Source: Ammoniphilus oxalaticus
GTDB taxonomy: Bacteria > Bacillota > Bacilli > Aneurinibacillales > RAOX-1
Assembly: GCF_003609605.1 (NCBI RefSeq)
Contig: NZ_MCHY01000009.1
Span: forward strand, 1-64,000
Reading direction: 5' to 3'
DNA: 64,000 nucleotides
A program made the translations under genes and the position numbers. Below the pieces are notes generated by a model. It was not told the DNA's origin. It searched no databases and saw nothing but the letters and a program-made list of their open reading frames with translations. Each line of letters opens with the position of its first letter. Position 1 is the first letter of the stretch. Below, one piece after another: positions 1 through 9,342 of this stretch.

Positions 1-666
1 AAGTGTCACATCGCCAGTCCTACCAGCTACACTTTTAACAGGAGCAAACTTATCAATCGCCTGCTTCGTCCTAAGCGGGGTCATATATTTAGCATTAGAG
101 CTGCCCGCCTGTGCTTCCGATTGAGTCGCAACCCCATAGTCTATCAGGTTGCCCAATCCCACTTGTTCTTTAGTAACATTATTCGGATTGTCTCGTCTTG
201 CTGCGTATGCGTCGACCTTGGCCTGTGCTCCTGCTGGCGTCTCTTTGGATTCAAGGGCGGCTTGTAAACCCGTAATTTCTGCGAGCGTATGGCCGTGACT
301 GCTCGGCGTAAAACTACTAGGCTTTCCTGTAATTTGACCCCAGCTATGTGAGTGCGAAGCCGCGGCGAAACGACTGTCTAAATTAGAAAGAGCCTGCCCG
401 CCTACCTTTTCCGCATCCCCTACGCGACCACTCGAATTAGTCACAGCCAATCGATTCGCTTGCGCGCCTCCCGCTGTTGTCTTTGCCGCTGAATCAATTC
501 CAGCTAAAGGTATAGGCGCCCCATCTCCTGCCGCTCCCGTGTGCTTATGGCCCGCTGATCCCGCGAACTTACTGTCAATAATATCGGCGTTTTGGTTTAA
601 ATCATTGATATCTACCGTGTCCGTTCCTTCGGGCTTGTTCAAATTTAAGTTAGATGTTTTTAACAC
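1..666 (-). CDS. Tail fibre protein (3' end missing at window edge)
   Basis: Minus-strand reading frame open to the left edge, 222 codons visible, starting at GTG (666) behind an AAGGGGG ribosome site 7 nt upstream. It begins MLKTSNLNLNKPEG and contains H-x-H and PSSHGH patches, followed by the segment ITGLQAALESKETPAGAQAK. That segment is nearly repeated in the neighbouring fibre gene. It ends in a typical phage fibre stretch with VTKEQVGLGNL and TPLRTKQAID. Such histidine-rich, low-complexity segments are usual in trimeric tail fibres of Firmicute phages. The position immediately downstream of the XkdU-like gene supports a receptor-binding role. An ATG-only gene finder would miss it because of the GTG start and the open end. 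Confidence 0.85.
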   Translation of the reverse strand, partial: MLKTSNLNLNKPEGTDTVDINDLNQNADIIDSKFAGSAGHKHTGAAGDGAPIPLAGIDSAAKTTAGGAQANRLAVTNSSGRVGDAEKVGGQALSNLDSRFAAASHSHSWGQITGKPSSFTPSSHGHTLAEITGLQAALESKETPAGAQAKVDAYAARRDNPNNVTKEQVGLGNLIDYGVATQSEAQAGSSNAKYMTPLRTKQAIDKFAPVKSVAGRTGDVTL

Positions 667-678
667 ATTTCATCCCCC

Positions 679-1290
679 TTACTCATAAACTCGTAAATCA
701 TTCCATGTCATCGTCCGCGCATCGCCCCACGTAAGTTCCGATATTTTATCCCACCATGTGTACGTATACTTAAAGCTGTACGCGAGGTGAGCAGGCTTGA
801 TATTGTCGATGGCGTCAATTAAGCCACTCATGTTAGGCGGGATCCCCCTCACGCCGATAAATTGGATTTCGAAGCGATATTCCCTAGGATATTCGTGAAC
901 CTCGACTTCCCCGCCTGAGAATGCTTGGGCAACGTTCTTAATCATTTCTTTTGTTGTTGTTCCAGCACCGCGCATTTTAGCCCTTATGATTTCACGCCGT
1001 CGCACAAATGTCTTTGAACGGTCCGTATGAATCCCAAACTCACGCTCCCATATATCAAGGCCCCAAGTGGCAGTTTCGATGTAAAGCTGATTCAATATAT
1101 CGTCAATGGACGAGTAGATTTGTTCTAGCTCATCCTCGTTAACCTCTTGTATAGCTCTAATCTCAAGTATGTCTTTATAAAATCGCGGCAGGTACGACAT
1201 CAAATCAGGGCGATAACCTTGAATATCATCGGAGGTAGCGCTAGGTTGTCCGCTGTATAAAAATGTTCCGTACTGACCTGTTCCGTACAT
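679..1290 (-). CDS. xkdU: Baseplate/tail protein, XkdU-like (YmfQ/DUF2313)
   Basis: 203 residues, ATG start behind AGGGGGTG. The N-terminal half contains YLPRFYKDILEIR, a long acidic helix and the WGLDIWEREFGI segment. The second half has the RREIIRAKMRGAGTTTKEMI region typical of the YmfQ/DUF2313 family. In PBSX and Mu-like phages this protein follows the baseplate J protein and links the baseplate wedge to the tail fibre. Here it lies between two fibre genes, so one fibre gene separates it from xkdT. Family assignment is by motif recall and position, both consistent. Confidence 0.88.
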   Translation of the reverse strand: MYGTGQYGTFLYSGQPSATSDDIQGYRPDLMSYLPRFYKDILEIRAIQEVNEDELEQIYSSIDDILNQLYIETATWGLDIWEREFGIHTDRSKTFVRRREIIRAKMRGAGTTTKEMIKNVAQAFSGGEVEVHEYPREYRFEIQFIGVRGIPPNMSGLIDAIDNIKPAHLAYSFKYTYTWWDKISELTWGDARTMTWNDLRVYE

Positions 1291-1293
1291 CGG

Positions 1294-3258
1294 TTACACC
1301 CCCTTTAGCTGATTCCAAGTGATGGGGCCAGCAGGCATCATGTCCTCAGGTGCGGGAGTCCAATCGGTTGCTTTGTGGCCTTTTTCAAGTTTCAGCTCTT
1401 TAAAGTGAACAATATTTCTTTCATATTCATTAGAGTTGAATCGTATCGTGTTAATTGTTAAATAATATCTATTTGCAGGAACAGTAAAAGTCAATTCTGA
1501 ATATCCTTCGCTATTTGGTGTTATCGGATTTCCATAAAAATCATTTCTAGGGGTTGATGAACCTCTTGATTCAGTTAGACGCGCCATAATATATACATTT
1601 TTGGAGTTTATAGAATTAGATTTTAAACACACCTTAACCGTATAAGTTTCTCCTGGTTGTACTGGCATATCAAGATGTGAGCGATCTGAATCCCAATCCC
1701 CCCACCCATGAGTACGATCATAAGTTTTAAATTCATCACTAGTGTTTTTCAATAAATTACGTCCACCTATTTCAATAGCGTCAATCTTTGCCTGTGCCCC
1801 CGCTGGCGTTTCTTTAGAATCCAGTGCGTCTTGCAATCCCGTAATATTTCCAATTATGTGCGGATGGCTAGATGGAGGAAACGTACTCGGCCTGCCCGTT
1901 ACCCCTGCCCAGGGAACGCTATCCGCGGTTTCAGCTGCATCTACTTTTCCGTTATTGTTTTTGTCATAGACAGCTTTCGTCATGTCGCCATAACCCGCGT
2001 TGCCAAGCTCGGATTGCGTCACGTAATTTTCATCATTTGTTAGCTGGCTTACTTTCGTTGGCTTAATGCTATCTGCGTATGATTTGGCATTGGTTTCAGC
2101 CGCATTTGCCTTAGTTTGGGCGCCATTGGTTGTTTCAAGCTCAATCCAACTTCCCCAGACTCTATTTTCCCTTGTACGAAAGAAGAATCTGCTGGCTCTA
2201 CCCACCATTTGAAATGCATATGCATTATTATTCCTATTTATATGAACCCCATAAATAGTACCATTACCTGGCAGACCTCCTGGGGCATTATCTATTCCAT
2301 TATAAAATCCAGTAGCGAGGCTATCATCGTTCCAGTCTATACCTCGAATATCCGATGCACCTAAACCAAAACCCTTCGCCCATTCAATAGCGTTTTGCTC
2401 TGCTTTATCTGCCTTACTTTGGGCACCTAACGGTGTTTCTTTTGCGTTCCATGACGCCTTTTCAACATCGCTAGAGAATCTTTTGTTCGGGGTTTCTGTT
2501 ATCATGTCCGCTGGATGTGTAGATGGATGTGTGTACTTGTTCGCCCCTGCCTCCACTCCCGCGAGCTTGCCCTTTTCGGCTGTCGTAAAGTCCTCGGTAC
2601 TTAATCCTTTGCCAACAACCTTATCAACTTTTTCAGCCAAGGAATTAGTCACAGTCGCGGCAAAGTCTGGGTCCTCATCTAACGCTCTAGCTATCTTGCC
2701 GAGTGTGTCCAGCGCTTCGGGAGCAGCGTCGATGATGTCCTCTATCTTTTGCAACACTTCTTCTTTCGTGTATACCTGATCTTTGTCGTACTTCTTATTC
2801 AATTCCGTATCTACATACGTTTTTTCAGCCTTAGTATCCTCGACGTCGGTTAGTCGTATATCTATTTCATCAACAGTCCGATCATTTTCCGACTTATACC
2901 GATCTACTTCCTCTTGCGTGGCGGTCATACTATCTTGCAAACGGTTAATGTCTTCCGCTTCCACCTGATCACCGATAGTTTCATATGTCACATAAACGAC
3001 GTCCGCGTCCGAGAAGACTTTTACATGCCGTTTCCAAGGAGTTTCTGATGGTGTCGATATAAAATAACTGTCTACTTTCGAGCCTGTTAACTTCGGTCCC
3101 GTATAAAACTGGACGCTTTCATTTCTAGCATTGTCATGCTCTAAATACCCTTCGTAAATCCCACCAACCAACTGCAGCTCTTCTTCAATTACATATACCC
3201 CATCTTGCTTCTTGTTTAATTTATCAACAAAATGATCGATAGATTGAGGATATGTCAA
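1294..3258 (-). CDS. Tail fibre protein with EF-hand-like loop and C-terminal jelly-roll-like domain
   Basis: 654 residues, TTG start behind GGAGGTG. Residues 1-100 form an N-terminal domain expected to attach to the baseplate. About 100-210 is charged and coiled-coil-like (repeated VD, EE and K spacing). The middle carries AEKGKLAGVEAGAN, HPSTHP and PPSSHPH fibre repeats and a calcium-binding-type loop DKNNNGKVDAAE. The C-terminal 150 residues start IGGRNLLKNTS and end KLEKGHKATDWTPAPED, a pattern common in phage fibre modules with a carbohydrate-binding-like jelly roll. It lies between the XkdT and XkdU homologues. The segment ITGLQDALDSKETPAGAQAK is shared with the neighbouring fibre gene, suggesting exchange between the two. 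Confidence 0.85.
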   Translation of the reverse strand: MTYPQSIDHFVDKLNKKQDGVYVIEEELQLVGGIYEGYLEHDNARNESVQFYTGPKLTGSKVDSYFISTPSETPWKRHVKVFSDADVVYVTYETIGDQVEAEDINRLQDSMTATQEEVDRYKSENDRTVDEIDIRLTDVEDTKAEKTYVDTELNKKYDKDQVYTKEEVLQKIEDIIDAAPEALDTLGKIARALDEDPDFAATVTNSLAEKVDKVVGKGLSTEDFTTAEKGKLAGVEAGANKYTHPSTHPADMITETPNKRFSSDVEKASWNAKETPLGAQSKADKAEQNAIEWAKGFGLGASDIRGIDWNDDSLATGFYNGIDNAPGGLPGNGTIYGVHINRNNNAYAFQMVGRASRFFFRTRENRVWGSWIELETTNGAQTKANAAETNAKSYADSIKPTKVSQLTNDENYVTQSELGNAGYGDMTKAVYDKNNNGKVDAAETADSVPWAGVTGRPSTFPPSSHPHIIGNITGLQDALDSKETPAGAQAKIDAIEIGGRNLLKNTSDEFKTYDRTHGWGDWDSDRSHLDMPVQPGETYTVKVCLKSNSINSKNVYIMARLTESRGSSTPRNDFYGNPITPNSEGYSELTFTVPANRYYLTINTIRFNSNEYERNIVHFKELKLEKGHKATDWTPAPEDMMPAGPITWNQLKGV

Positions 3259-3261
3259 TAG

Positions 3262-4302
3262 CTACACCTCCATTGCAATAGCTCCTAAAATCGGCACATC
3301 TTCTTCATGCAACGATACATTAGCCGCCGCATTATTAATGTATAAATCTGAATAGTCCAAAACGCCCGGTGTACTTAATAAGATGGATCCAACTTTACCG
3401 AAGCTAACGTATAAATCTTTAAAAGCAATCTCTTTAAGGTGCTCATCCATTAGGTTCATAAATTTCTCGCGAATGTCCTGCAGGGTAAAACCCTCTACCA
3501 TCCTAATTTTTGAGCTTATATTAATCAGCTTTTCTCTTGCGGAAATAACCGTGACTTCCGCGGTAACTGGACGTACATTTTCAATATGATCAAATGTGGC
3601 TGAAACCAAGACAGGATCAGCAGGCTTCTTTTCAGTATTGACGATCACAACCTTCACAGTGCCCGGGCCATCCCATAGAGGGAAAGCTTTTGCATCCCCA
3701 ACGCCTGGAATCTCTTTCGCCCACATTTCATAATGAGCCTTGTTTCCGCTCGTAGCAGGAAGGCGCACATTCTCAAAGTACCGTTGACGCAACGAATCAT
3801 CCGTTTCTCCATCCTCGCCTGGTATTAAGACTTCTTTCAGTTCGGCTCTCCCTAAGTTTTGGATGGATTCTGTTGGTAGCAAATCTCCAAAATCATGATT
3901 TCCAACAGATCCAGCTGTACCCGATCTAGCCTGATAACTTCCAGGCTCCATCATTTCAATGATTTCATAGGATATATCACCTAAAAAGAACCTACTGCCT
4001 GCAGGAACGTTATGATGCGGATCACCGTCTGCATTTGTGATCAAGACTTTTCGAATAGAGAAAGTAGCTTCTTTGCGGTAAACACCACGCTCTGCCACTC
4101 GACGATCAAGATCCTCACCATCTGCCGTATCTGCAAAAACCCTTCGCAGTAGAAGATCCATATTGGCATAAGCTTCAGCAAGTTCCATTGCGGTCGGGGC
4201 CAGCGAGTCATAAATAATTGAACCTTCCCTTTTATCAACGTTCTCAGGAACCCGATCCAGCATTTCTTTTAGGATAGAATCAAATGTCTTATGACTGAAC
4301 AA
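3262..4302 (-). CDS. xkdT: Baseplate J-like protein (XkdT)
   Basis: 346 residues, close to the PBSX XkdT length. It starts at TTG (4302) with an AGGGGATT-type RBS and overlaps the preceding XkdS-like gene by 14 nt. It begins with FDSILKEMLDRVPENVDKREGSIIYD, typical of the Mu gp47/P2 gpJ family, and contains the EDGETDDSLRQRYFEN motif in mid-protein. This protein forms the baseplate wedge that surrounds the tube end and triggers sheath contraction. Gene order S-T-(fibre)-U confirms the role. Confidence 0.92.
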   Translation of the reverse strand: MFSHKTFDSILKEMLDRVPENVDKREGSIIYDSLAPTAMELAEAYANMDLLLRRVFADTADGEDLDRRVAERGVYRKEATFSIRKVLITNADGDPHHNVPAGSRFFLGDISYEIIEMMEPGSYQARSGTAGSVGNHDFGDLLPTESIQNLGRAELKEVLIPGEDGETDDSLRQRYFENVRLPATSGNKAHYEMWAKEIPGVGDAKAFPLWDGPGTVKVVIVNTEKKPADPVLVSATFDHIENVRPVTAEVTVISAREKLINISSKIRMVEGFTLQDIREKFMNLMDEHLKEIAFKDLYVSFGKVGSILLSTPGVLDYSDLYINNAAANVSLHEEDVPILGAIAMEV

Positions 4303-4708
4303 ATGGAATCCCCTCCCTCAACACTTCAACGTCACCATAGATTGTGATTGCGGTTAGGCTTACATAGGCTTCGTCTTTCTCAAATTCAAGCCTAAAGTTC
4401 TCGATTGAGGTGATTCTTTCGTCTTGCAGCAATGCTTCCTTAATTCGTCTTGGCAGTTCCCCTTGAACAAAAAGGCGCTCGTGCCCGATCATGTTCTGAA
4501 AGCCATAATCATCTGAATAAATTAGATGGGCAAACCGATGGGTATTCAACACTTTATATATCGCTTGTTCCATCGCTTTCCTTCGATCAATAAAACCAAC
4601 GCATCGCCCCCGCTCAAAGTCCAACTTATACGTTCGAGTAGGTAATTCAGCCTCGCTCACAACCTCAAAATCTTCCGTTACCGTTATGTTTCCTGTGGGT
4701 AGGACCAA
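4289..4708 (-). CDS. xkdS: Baseplate wedge protein XkdS-like (DUF2634)
   Basis: 139 residues, read from TTG at 4708. It overlaps the upstream XkdR-like gene by 25 nt and the downstream XkdT gene by 14 nt, so translation is probably coupled. The sequence contains the TYKLDFERGRCVGFIDRRKAM start region, YSDDYGFQNMIG and a closing LTAITIYGDVEV strand. That is the DUF2634 pattern, related to the gp25-like wedge proteins of contractile tails. Length agrees with PBSX XkdS. Confidence 0.88.
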   Translation of the reverse strand: MVLPTGNITVTEDFEVVSEAELPTRTYKLDFERGRCVGFIDRRKAMEQAIYKVLNTHRFAHLIYSDDYGFQNMIGHERLFVQGELPRRIKEALLQDERITSIENFRLEFEKDEAYVSLTAITIYGDVEVLREGIPFVQS

Positions 4709-5112
4709 ACCTCCTCACCTCTCTTATATCGATCTAAAACTAAAAAGCGGTGTCCTCCTTGCACTCGGAGCAACACCACTTTATCACCTGTTTTTAATCC
4801 ATCTTGCATTATTAATTTGACGTAATCGTGCTGATATTTTGTATATGGTGGTTCGCCATCATCGCTATCCAACATGTCGTGATCTGTTCTATCACCAAGG
4901 TTTCGTGTAGCCATTTCCTCATGATGGATAGACACAATTCGTTCATGCCGCGTCAAATGCTCGGCAACATCTAAAAAATCAGCTGTTAGCTTTAATTTCT
5001 CATGGATGCGTACCTCTAACGGCTTCGTGCTCTCAATTGTACCGTATAACACATTGACGGGATTTGTAGCCATGACTGCGGCGACGGCTGCTCTTTTAAC
5101 ATTGTCTAACAT
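4684..5112 (-). CDS. xkdR: Tail/baseplate protein XkdR-like (DUF2577)
   Basis: 142 residues from the ATG at 5112, which has an AAGGTGAT ribosome site 5-8 nt upstream. A longer frame reaching 5175 would run back into the XkdQ gene and is not needed. The N-terminus MLDNVKRAAVAAVMATNPVNV and the central segment with LTADFLDV and VKLIMQDGLKTGDKVVLLR are typical of DUF2577. These are small beta-rich proteins found between the tail hub (XkdQ) and XkdS in PBSX-like phages. They are probably part of the spike or hub. Confidence 0.88.
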   Translation of the reverse strand: MLDNVKRAAVAAVMATNPVNVLYGTIESTKPLEVRIHEKLKLTADFLDVAEHLTRHERIVSIHHEEMATRNLGDRTDHDMLDSDDGEPPYTKYQHDYVKLIMQDGLKTGDKVVLLRVQGGHRFLVLDRYKRGEEVWSYPQET

Positions 5113-5114
5113 TG

Positions 5115-6074
5115 TTATATCACCTTGGCTTTCAATTCCATCGTATGGACGCCCTCGTTCCATTTGTGGGCACATTCGTCAATCATCATGTATTCCTCGA
5201 TCCCAAGCTTCTCGATATACAAATAGACCATTCGACCAGCACGCACTTTCCAATTACCCAAGCACGACAATTCTAGCGTTTTGGTCTCTTTGTTAAGGAC
5301 GTTGATAGACCGCTCCAAAAGTTCCTTGATTTGAGCATCGGTCATCTTCTCGTCAACAATGCGATACTGTTGGAGAAGCCCCCATTTCGCGATGTTGGCG
5401 GAGTCTTGAGCGATAAAGGATTCACGTTTTCCCTTTTCTTTGTTGTCCCGAACAAACTTAATACGGTTGTATGTCTCCTTATCAATCGATTTGATATACT
5501 CCCAATCATAGAGTAGGCTATCTTCCCCTATGTAAAAATCGTCTGCCGGAATGACTAGATTAAGAATATTCCGCAGATCCAACATCCCGTAGTTATCAAA
5601 CAAGACAAAGTTTCTGTTTGACTTGATTAAAGTGGTATCCAAAAATTTAACCACAACATCGAACGCCTCTTTATCATCCTCAACGATGCCTGGGACGACA
5701 TATCCCGTATTCTCAAACACTCCGACCTTTAGGCCCAATCTATTTGCGATGTTCTTTATAGCAACTGTCGCTGTGGAAGAAGGCATCACGTAGGTATCCT
5801 GATTCTTCAAATAGCGAAGTTGGTCATACGCCTTAATGGACATATCGCCGCTTCTCTTGATCCCATCCTCAAAAACATAGCCGTAAAAGATTTTGTTATC
5901 CCCGTCTATTGCGCGGATGATAGCCCCGCTTTCAACAGGGAACTCTAGAGGATTGTCATTGAATAAGCCAGCTTCAAACACACTAGCCTTACCAATCCGC
6001 TCCGTTTTCCACTCGAATTCCTTGACGGGAATATCAAAGACTTCGCCTTTTCGATTATCAAGCAAAATTTCCAT
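5115..6074 (-). CDS. xkdQ: Tail hub protein XkdQ-like
   Basis: 319 residues, ATG start, directly abutting the LysM protein gene upstream. It opens with a beta-strand-rich segment (MEILLDNRKGEVFDIPVKEF) and contains FEWKTERIGKASVFEAG, NRLGLKVGVFENTG and, near the end, VRAGRMVYLYIEKLG. These fit the gpD/gp27-like hub fold of XkdQ proteins, although B. subtilis XkdQ is sometimes labelled a hydrolase. It would form the central hub onto which the spike docks. Size matches PBSX XkdQ (about 325 residues). Confidence 0.88.
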   Translation of the reverse strand: MEILLDNRKGEVFDIPVKEFEWKTERIGKASVFEAGLFNDNPLEFPVESGAIIRAIDGDNKIFYGYVFEDGIKRSGDMSIKAYDQLRYLKNQDTYVMPSSTATVAIKNIANRLGLKVGVFENTGYVVPGIVEDDKEAFDVVVKFLDTTLIKSNRNFVLFDNYGMLDLRNILNLVIPADDFYIGEDSLLYDWEYIKSIDKETYNRIKFVRDNKEKGKRESFIAQDSANIAKWGLLQQYRIVDEKMTDAQIKELLERSINVLNKETKTLELSCLGNWKVRAGRMVYLYIEKLGIEEYMMIDECAHKWNEGVHTMELKAKVI

Positions 6075-6755
6075 TTATTTCACCCACGTTGGCGGGATTT
6101 TCAATTTTAAGCCGATAGGAAGCTTCCTGATCTGGCTGTTTTGAATCCCGTTTAACTTTTGTAGCTCAGGGTAGTTATTCCCGTTACCCGTATACTTTTG
6201 AGCCACCTTCCACAGGCTATCACCTGCAATAAGTGTATATGTCTGCGGAACAACCTTTTTGTTTTGCGGTGGGGGCGCTTCCTTCTTGGTTGCAGTCGTT
6301 GGCGCCGGGGTGTCAGGTTTCGGCGTTTCGATGATTAGCTTCTTCGGAGCAAAAGGGACATACTTCTTTAAAGACATTGTGAAGTTTACGTCAGCGGTTC
6401 CGAAGGATTCGTCGTATTCAAAATTCTCAATTGTAACCAGTTCGTTGATCGCGAAGGAGCCGTTCACGTAGGTATATCGAACCCGTGTTTTTTCTTCCAT
6501 CCACTTTTCAAACTTCTCAATGTAAAAAGATGGATCCTTGAACTCCGTTTCAAGAAAATGATAGTCTTGAGCGGGAAAGAATCCCTCTAGATCAAACTCT
6601 TTTAACTCAACATCCTTGGGCACGTTTACCGTTCCTAGCTTGGCAATCTTAAATGTTTCGCCATCCGCTTGATTCTTCGCATTGATGGTAGGCGGATTCA
6701 CGGGCAGTTGAATCCTTTCCGTATCGTTGTTTACGCTAAAAAAGACACCCCTCAC
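6075..6755 (-). CDS. xkdP: LysM-domain tail protein XkdP-like
   Basis: 226 residues, GTG start 4 nt inside the end of the tape-measure gene. Residues 1-140 are the phage-specific part (IQLPVNPPTINAKNQADGE). A proline- and lysine-rich linker follows at about 145-170, and one LysM domain lies at about 171-222 (YTLIAGDSLWKVAQKYTGNG to LPIGLKLKIP). LysM binds peptidoglycan, so the protein probably anchors the tail tip or hub to the wall during injection. Order tape measure, LysM protein, hub is as in PBSX. Confidence 0.92.
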   Translation of the reverse strand: MRGVFFSVNNDTERIQLPVNPPTINAKNQADGETFKIAKLGTVNVPKDVELKEFDLEGFFPAQDYHFLETEFKDPSFYIEKFEKWMEEKTRVRYTYVNGSFAINELVTIENFEYDESFGTADVNFTMSLKKYVPFAPKKLIIETPKPDTPAPTTATKKEAPPPQNKKVVPQTYTLIAGDSLWKVAQKYTGNGNNYPELQKLNGIQNSQIRKLPIGLKLKIPPTWVK

Positions 6756-9223
6756 GCCTCCACCACCCCTTCAACACTACGCTCCATTTCATCTTCAAAG
6801 TTCTTGTTGATCTTATCGACGATCTTATCTATATCCGCTTCTTCCCGAATTGTGAGATCACCAAAAGAAACTGTTGGGGTTAACGTGATAGATACGTCTT
6901 GAATCGACTTTCTATCCGCGTATTCCAGCAACAGTTTCAAATCCTCATCTGCTATGTTTATTTTATCGTCTATCTTACCGATTTTGTCCAGCTTACCGCC
7001 CGTTGGATTTTTCCCCTTATCACCGCCAGCTAATTCATTAGCCGTTGGATCTAAGTTTTGAGCGGCATCCATTAATTCCAATACCTCTTTAGGTCCGCTG
7101 TCGTAACCCTCTAGCGCATTTGAAATGCCCTTTAGACTTCTTGTAACACCCTTAGATAAATCGGAACCAGCATCATATCCCTTGTTAAATGCGTCCCCCA
7201 TGTTCATGTAGTCAAGTCTTTCTAATTTCTTGTACTCAGGCATGGTTGGCATATTTGACGCGGCATAACTACCAGACATGTTCGACCGCCCGAAACTAAC
7301 AGGCGCGGCTTGAATCGGTTCAGATAATTTTGCTTGCATAGCTGTTATTGCGTTTGTCGCTCGGCTGAAATTTACACTTAGATCCACTTCGCCAACGGAA
7401 TCAATATTTAGTCCAAAGGCACTGTTGAGCCATCCTATAAGTTTGTTCGCGCCACTAATGGCTCCGTTTATAAGATTGGATATAGACTCCAACGCTCTAT
7501 TTACCATGCTTTCTGTACCCGACACAACACCACTCATGACATTAAGCGTGCCTTGTCCCATGTTGTAAAAAGCCATTTGAACCGCGTATGTACCACGATT
7601 CCACGTATTGACTAGGAATTCAGCAGCAACCATCGTGCCATTTATAATGCCATCAAGGATAGATAAGACTAGTACTGATAATCCAAACCACAGCATTTGT
7701 ATTAAAAATATCGTTCCAAACCAACCGTTCATGATTAATTCAAGGACTAATAATATAAAATTGCTAATGCCTATAATGATATTCATAATTGCCGCACCTA
7801 ACCAATAGAAAGATCCCACAATCGCACCAACAACCATCGCTGTTTTTTCGCTCCATGCAATCGTTGCGTAGATCACTAGGGCGATAGCTGCAACGATGGC
7901 TAGGATGATCCATGTTGCAGGATTTGCGGCCATAGCTGTGTTGTAGGCCCACTGTGCTGCAGTTGCTAATAATGTGTACGATCTAATAACCAACATCCGA
8001 AGCGCCACTGCGGATAAAGCAAATCCTATAATAAATAGTATTGGTGCAATCCATGACCAGTTATCAGAGAAGATCCCAGCGACCCATAGGGCTGCTTGTC
8101 CAACGCCTGAAAGAATCCATGCTACAGAGGTTAACCCTATCCCTATAACAGAAAGAATATGATCCAATTTATTTGATTCTACCGCATGGTTGAACATTTC
8201 GATTAACGGTATAAACGCCGCTATCGCGGGACCCAAATGTTGAGGTATTTTTTTAATCAATTCCGTTACAGTGCCAATCCCTTTCGTTATTGGTTCGGTT
8301 AAGTTTTCCAGCATGGCTTCTCCCGCGTTACGAATTGCCGACCGCATAGAATCCAATGCGCCTAATACCGTGCCCTTAACGCCAGCCATTGAACCACCGA
8401 ACTGCTCATTAATGCCTTCAACGACAGCAGCTATTGCTTCGCCAGCACTAACAGCTCCTTTGGTTACTCGCTTTTCCATCTCCTCGATGGACACATCAAA
8501 ATGTTTAGCAAGCATCCCCATAGCCTCTACACCAACATCTTGGAAGCGACGAATCTCCCCTAAAGTAGCCTTACCAGCCAACTGGATGGAACCGAATATA
8601 TCAGCTAGTCTCATCATTTCATCCTTACCTTTACCGAGCCCGGCCACCGCATCACCTATAGACTGCATGATGGGGAAAGTGTTTTGTGCAGCAACGCCCA
8701 TAGCGATCATGTTTCTACTAGATTCCAACAGGTCAGGATATGCAAAAGGGGTTTTTAAAGCGAAAGCATACATATCATCCATGTACTTCTTTGCTTTTTC
8801 GGCACTCCCTAAAAATATAGTGAATGCAGCTTCCGTGCTTTGCCTAAATGCAATCATTTCAAAACCACGTGAAAGCATATTCGATATCATATTTTTAGCT
8901 GCATTGAATGCTTTATAAGCACCCACAGCAGCCAATATCCCAGTTGCATACGACTTTATCGTTGATAGCCCATCACCTAGAGAATTATTAAACCTATCCT
9001 GATTTCGGGTGGCTTGCTCTATAGCACGACCAGTATTTTGCATAGAGGATTGCAGCCGTTCAAGATCTGCCGAAGCATTGGTTATGTTCTTCCTTGCATT
9101 AGCTAAGCTTTTCTGGTCTAGCTGTTGCGTGGTAGAGTCCATTTGCTCCATAACCTTGATCGTACTTTCCATAGCCCGCATGATCTTCATCATCGGACCT
9201 GTTAATCGATCTTGGAGAGACAT
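6752..9223 (-). CDS. xkdO: Tail tape-measure protein (XkdO-like)
   Basis: 823 residues from the ATG at 9223. A TTG at 9244 with a different upstream context is an alternative and the true start is uncertain. The start MSLQDRLTGPMMKIMRAME is typical of Firmicute tape measures. Residues 1-110 are helical with Gln/Asn-rich coiled coil. Several long hydrophobic segments lie in the middle (about residues 360-560), as expected for a protein ejected through the tube into the membrane. It is shorter than PBSX XkdO (about 1,330 residues), which predicts a shorter tail. The gene lies just behind a terminator that follows a lipoprotein gene. Confidence 0.92.
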   Translation of the reverse strand: MSLQDRLTGPMMKIMRAMESTIKVMEQMDSTTQQLDQKSLANARKNITNASADLERLQSSMQNTGRAIEQATRNQDRFNNSLGDGLSTIKSYATGILAAVGAYKAFNAAKNMISNMLSRGFEMIAFRQSTEAAFTIFLGSAEKAKKYMDDMYAFALKTPFAYPDLLESSRNMIAMGVAAQNTFPIMQSIGDAVAGLGKGKDEMMRLADIFGSIQLAGKATLGEIRRFQDVGVEAMGMLAKHFDVSIEEMEKRVTKGAVSAGEAIAAVVEGINEQFGGSMAGVKGTVLGALDSMRSAIRNAGEAMLENLTEPITKGIGTVTELIKKIPQHLGPAIAAFIPLIEMFNHAVESNKLDHILSVIGIGLTSVAWILSGVGQAALWVAGIFSDNWSWIAPILFIIGFALSAVALRMLVIRSYTLLATAAQWAYNTAMAANPATWIILAIVAAIALVIYATIAWSEKTAMVVGAIVGSFYWLGAAIMNIIIGISNFILLVLELIMNGWFGTIFLIQMLWFGLSVLVLSILDGIINGTMVAAEFLVNTWNRGTYAVQMAFYNMGQGTLNVMSGVVSGTESMVNRALESISNLINGAISGANKLIGWLNSAFGLNIDSVGEVDLSVNFSRATNAITAMQAKLSEPIQAAPVSFGRSNMSGSYAASNMPTMPEYKKLERLDYMNMGDAFNKGYDAGSDLSKGVTRSLKGISNALEGYDSGPKEVLELMDAAQNLDPTANELAGGDKGKNPTGGKLDKIGKIDDKINIADEDLKLLLEYADRKSIQDVSITLTPTVSFGDLTIREEADIDKIVDKINKNFEDEMERSVEGVVEA

Positions 9224-9270
9224 GGTCGTTTGTGCTCCTGACAATTTCTCACCAACTTTCGAGTAAAATA

Positions 9271-9303
9271 AAAAGAGAACAACCGATTAAGGCGTTCTCT
9301 TTT
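9271..9303 (-). terminator. Intrinsic terminator inside the tail operon
   Basis: Perfect 10-bp arms, AAAAGAGAAC (9271-9280) and its complement (9294-9303), with a 13-nt loop. Read on the minus strand it ends in TTTTTATTTTA. It follows the lipoprotein gene and precedes the tape-measure gene, so it could stop most late transcripts before the tape measure unless they are antiterminated or re-initiated. Confidence 0.75.
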
Positions 9304-9342
9304 AAAATGAAACACTTTACTTTTTTGGAGCAAAAACTGCTC

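Noticed and set aside
8271-8918. 215-codon plus-strand frame opposite the tape-measure gene
   Set aside because: Shadow of a long helical gene; no RBS and no protein-like pattern.
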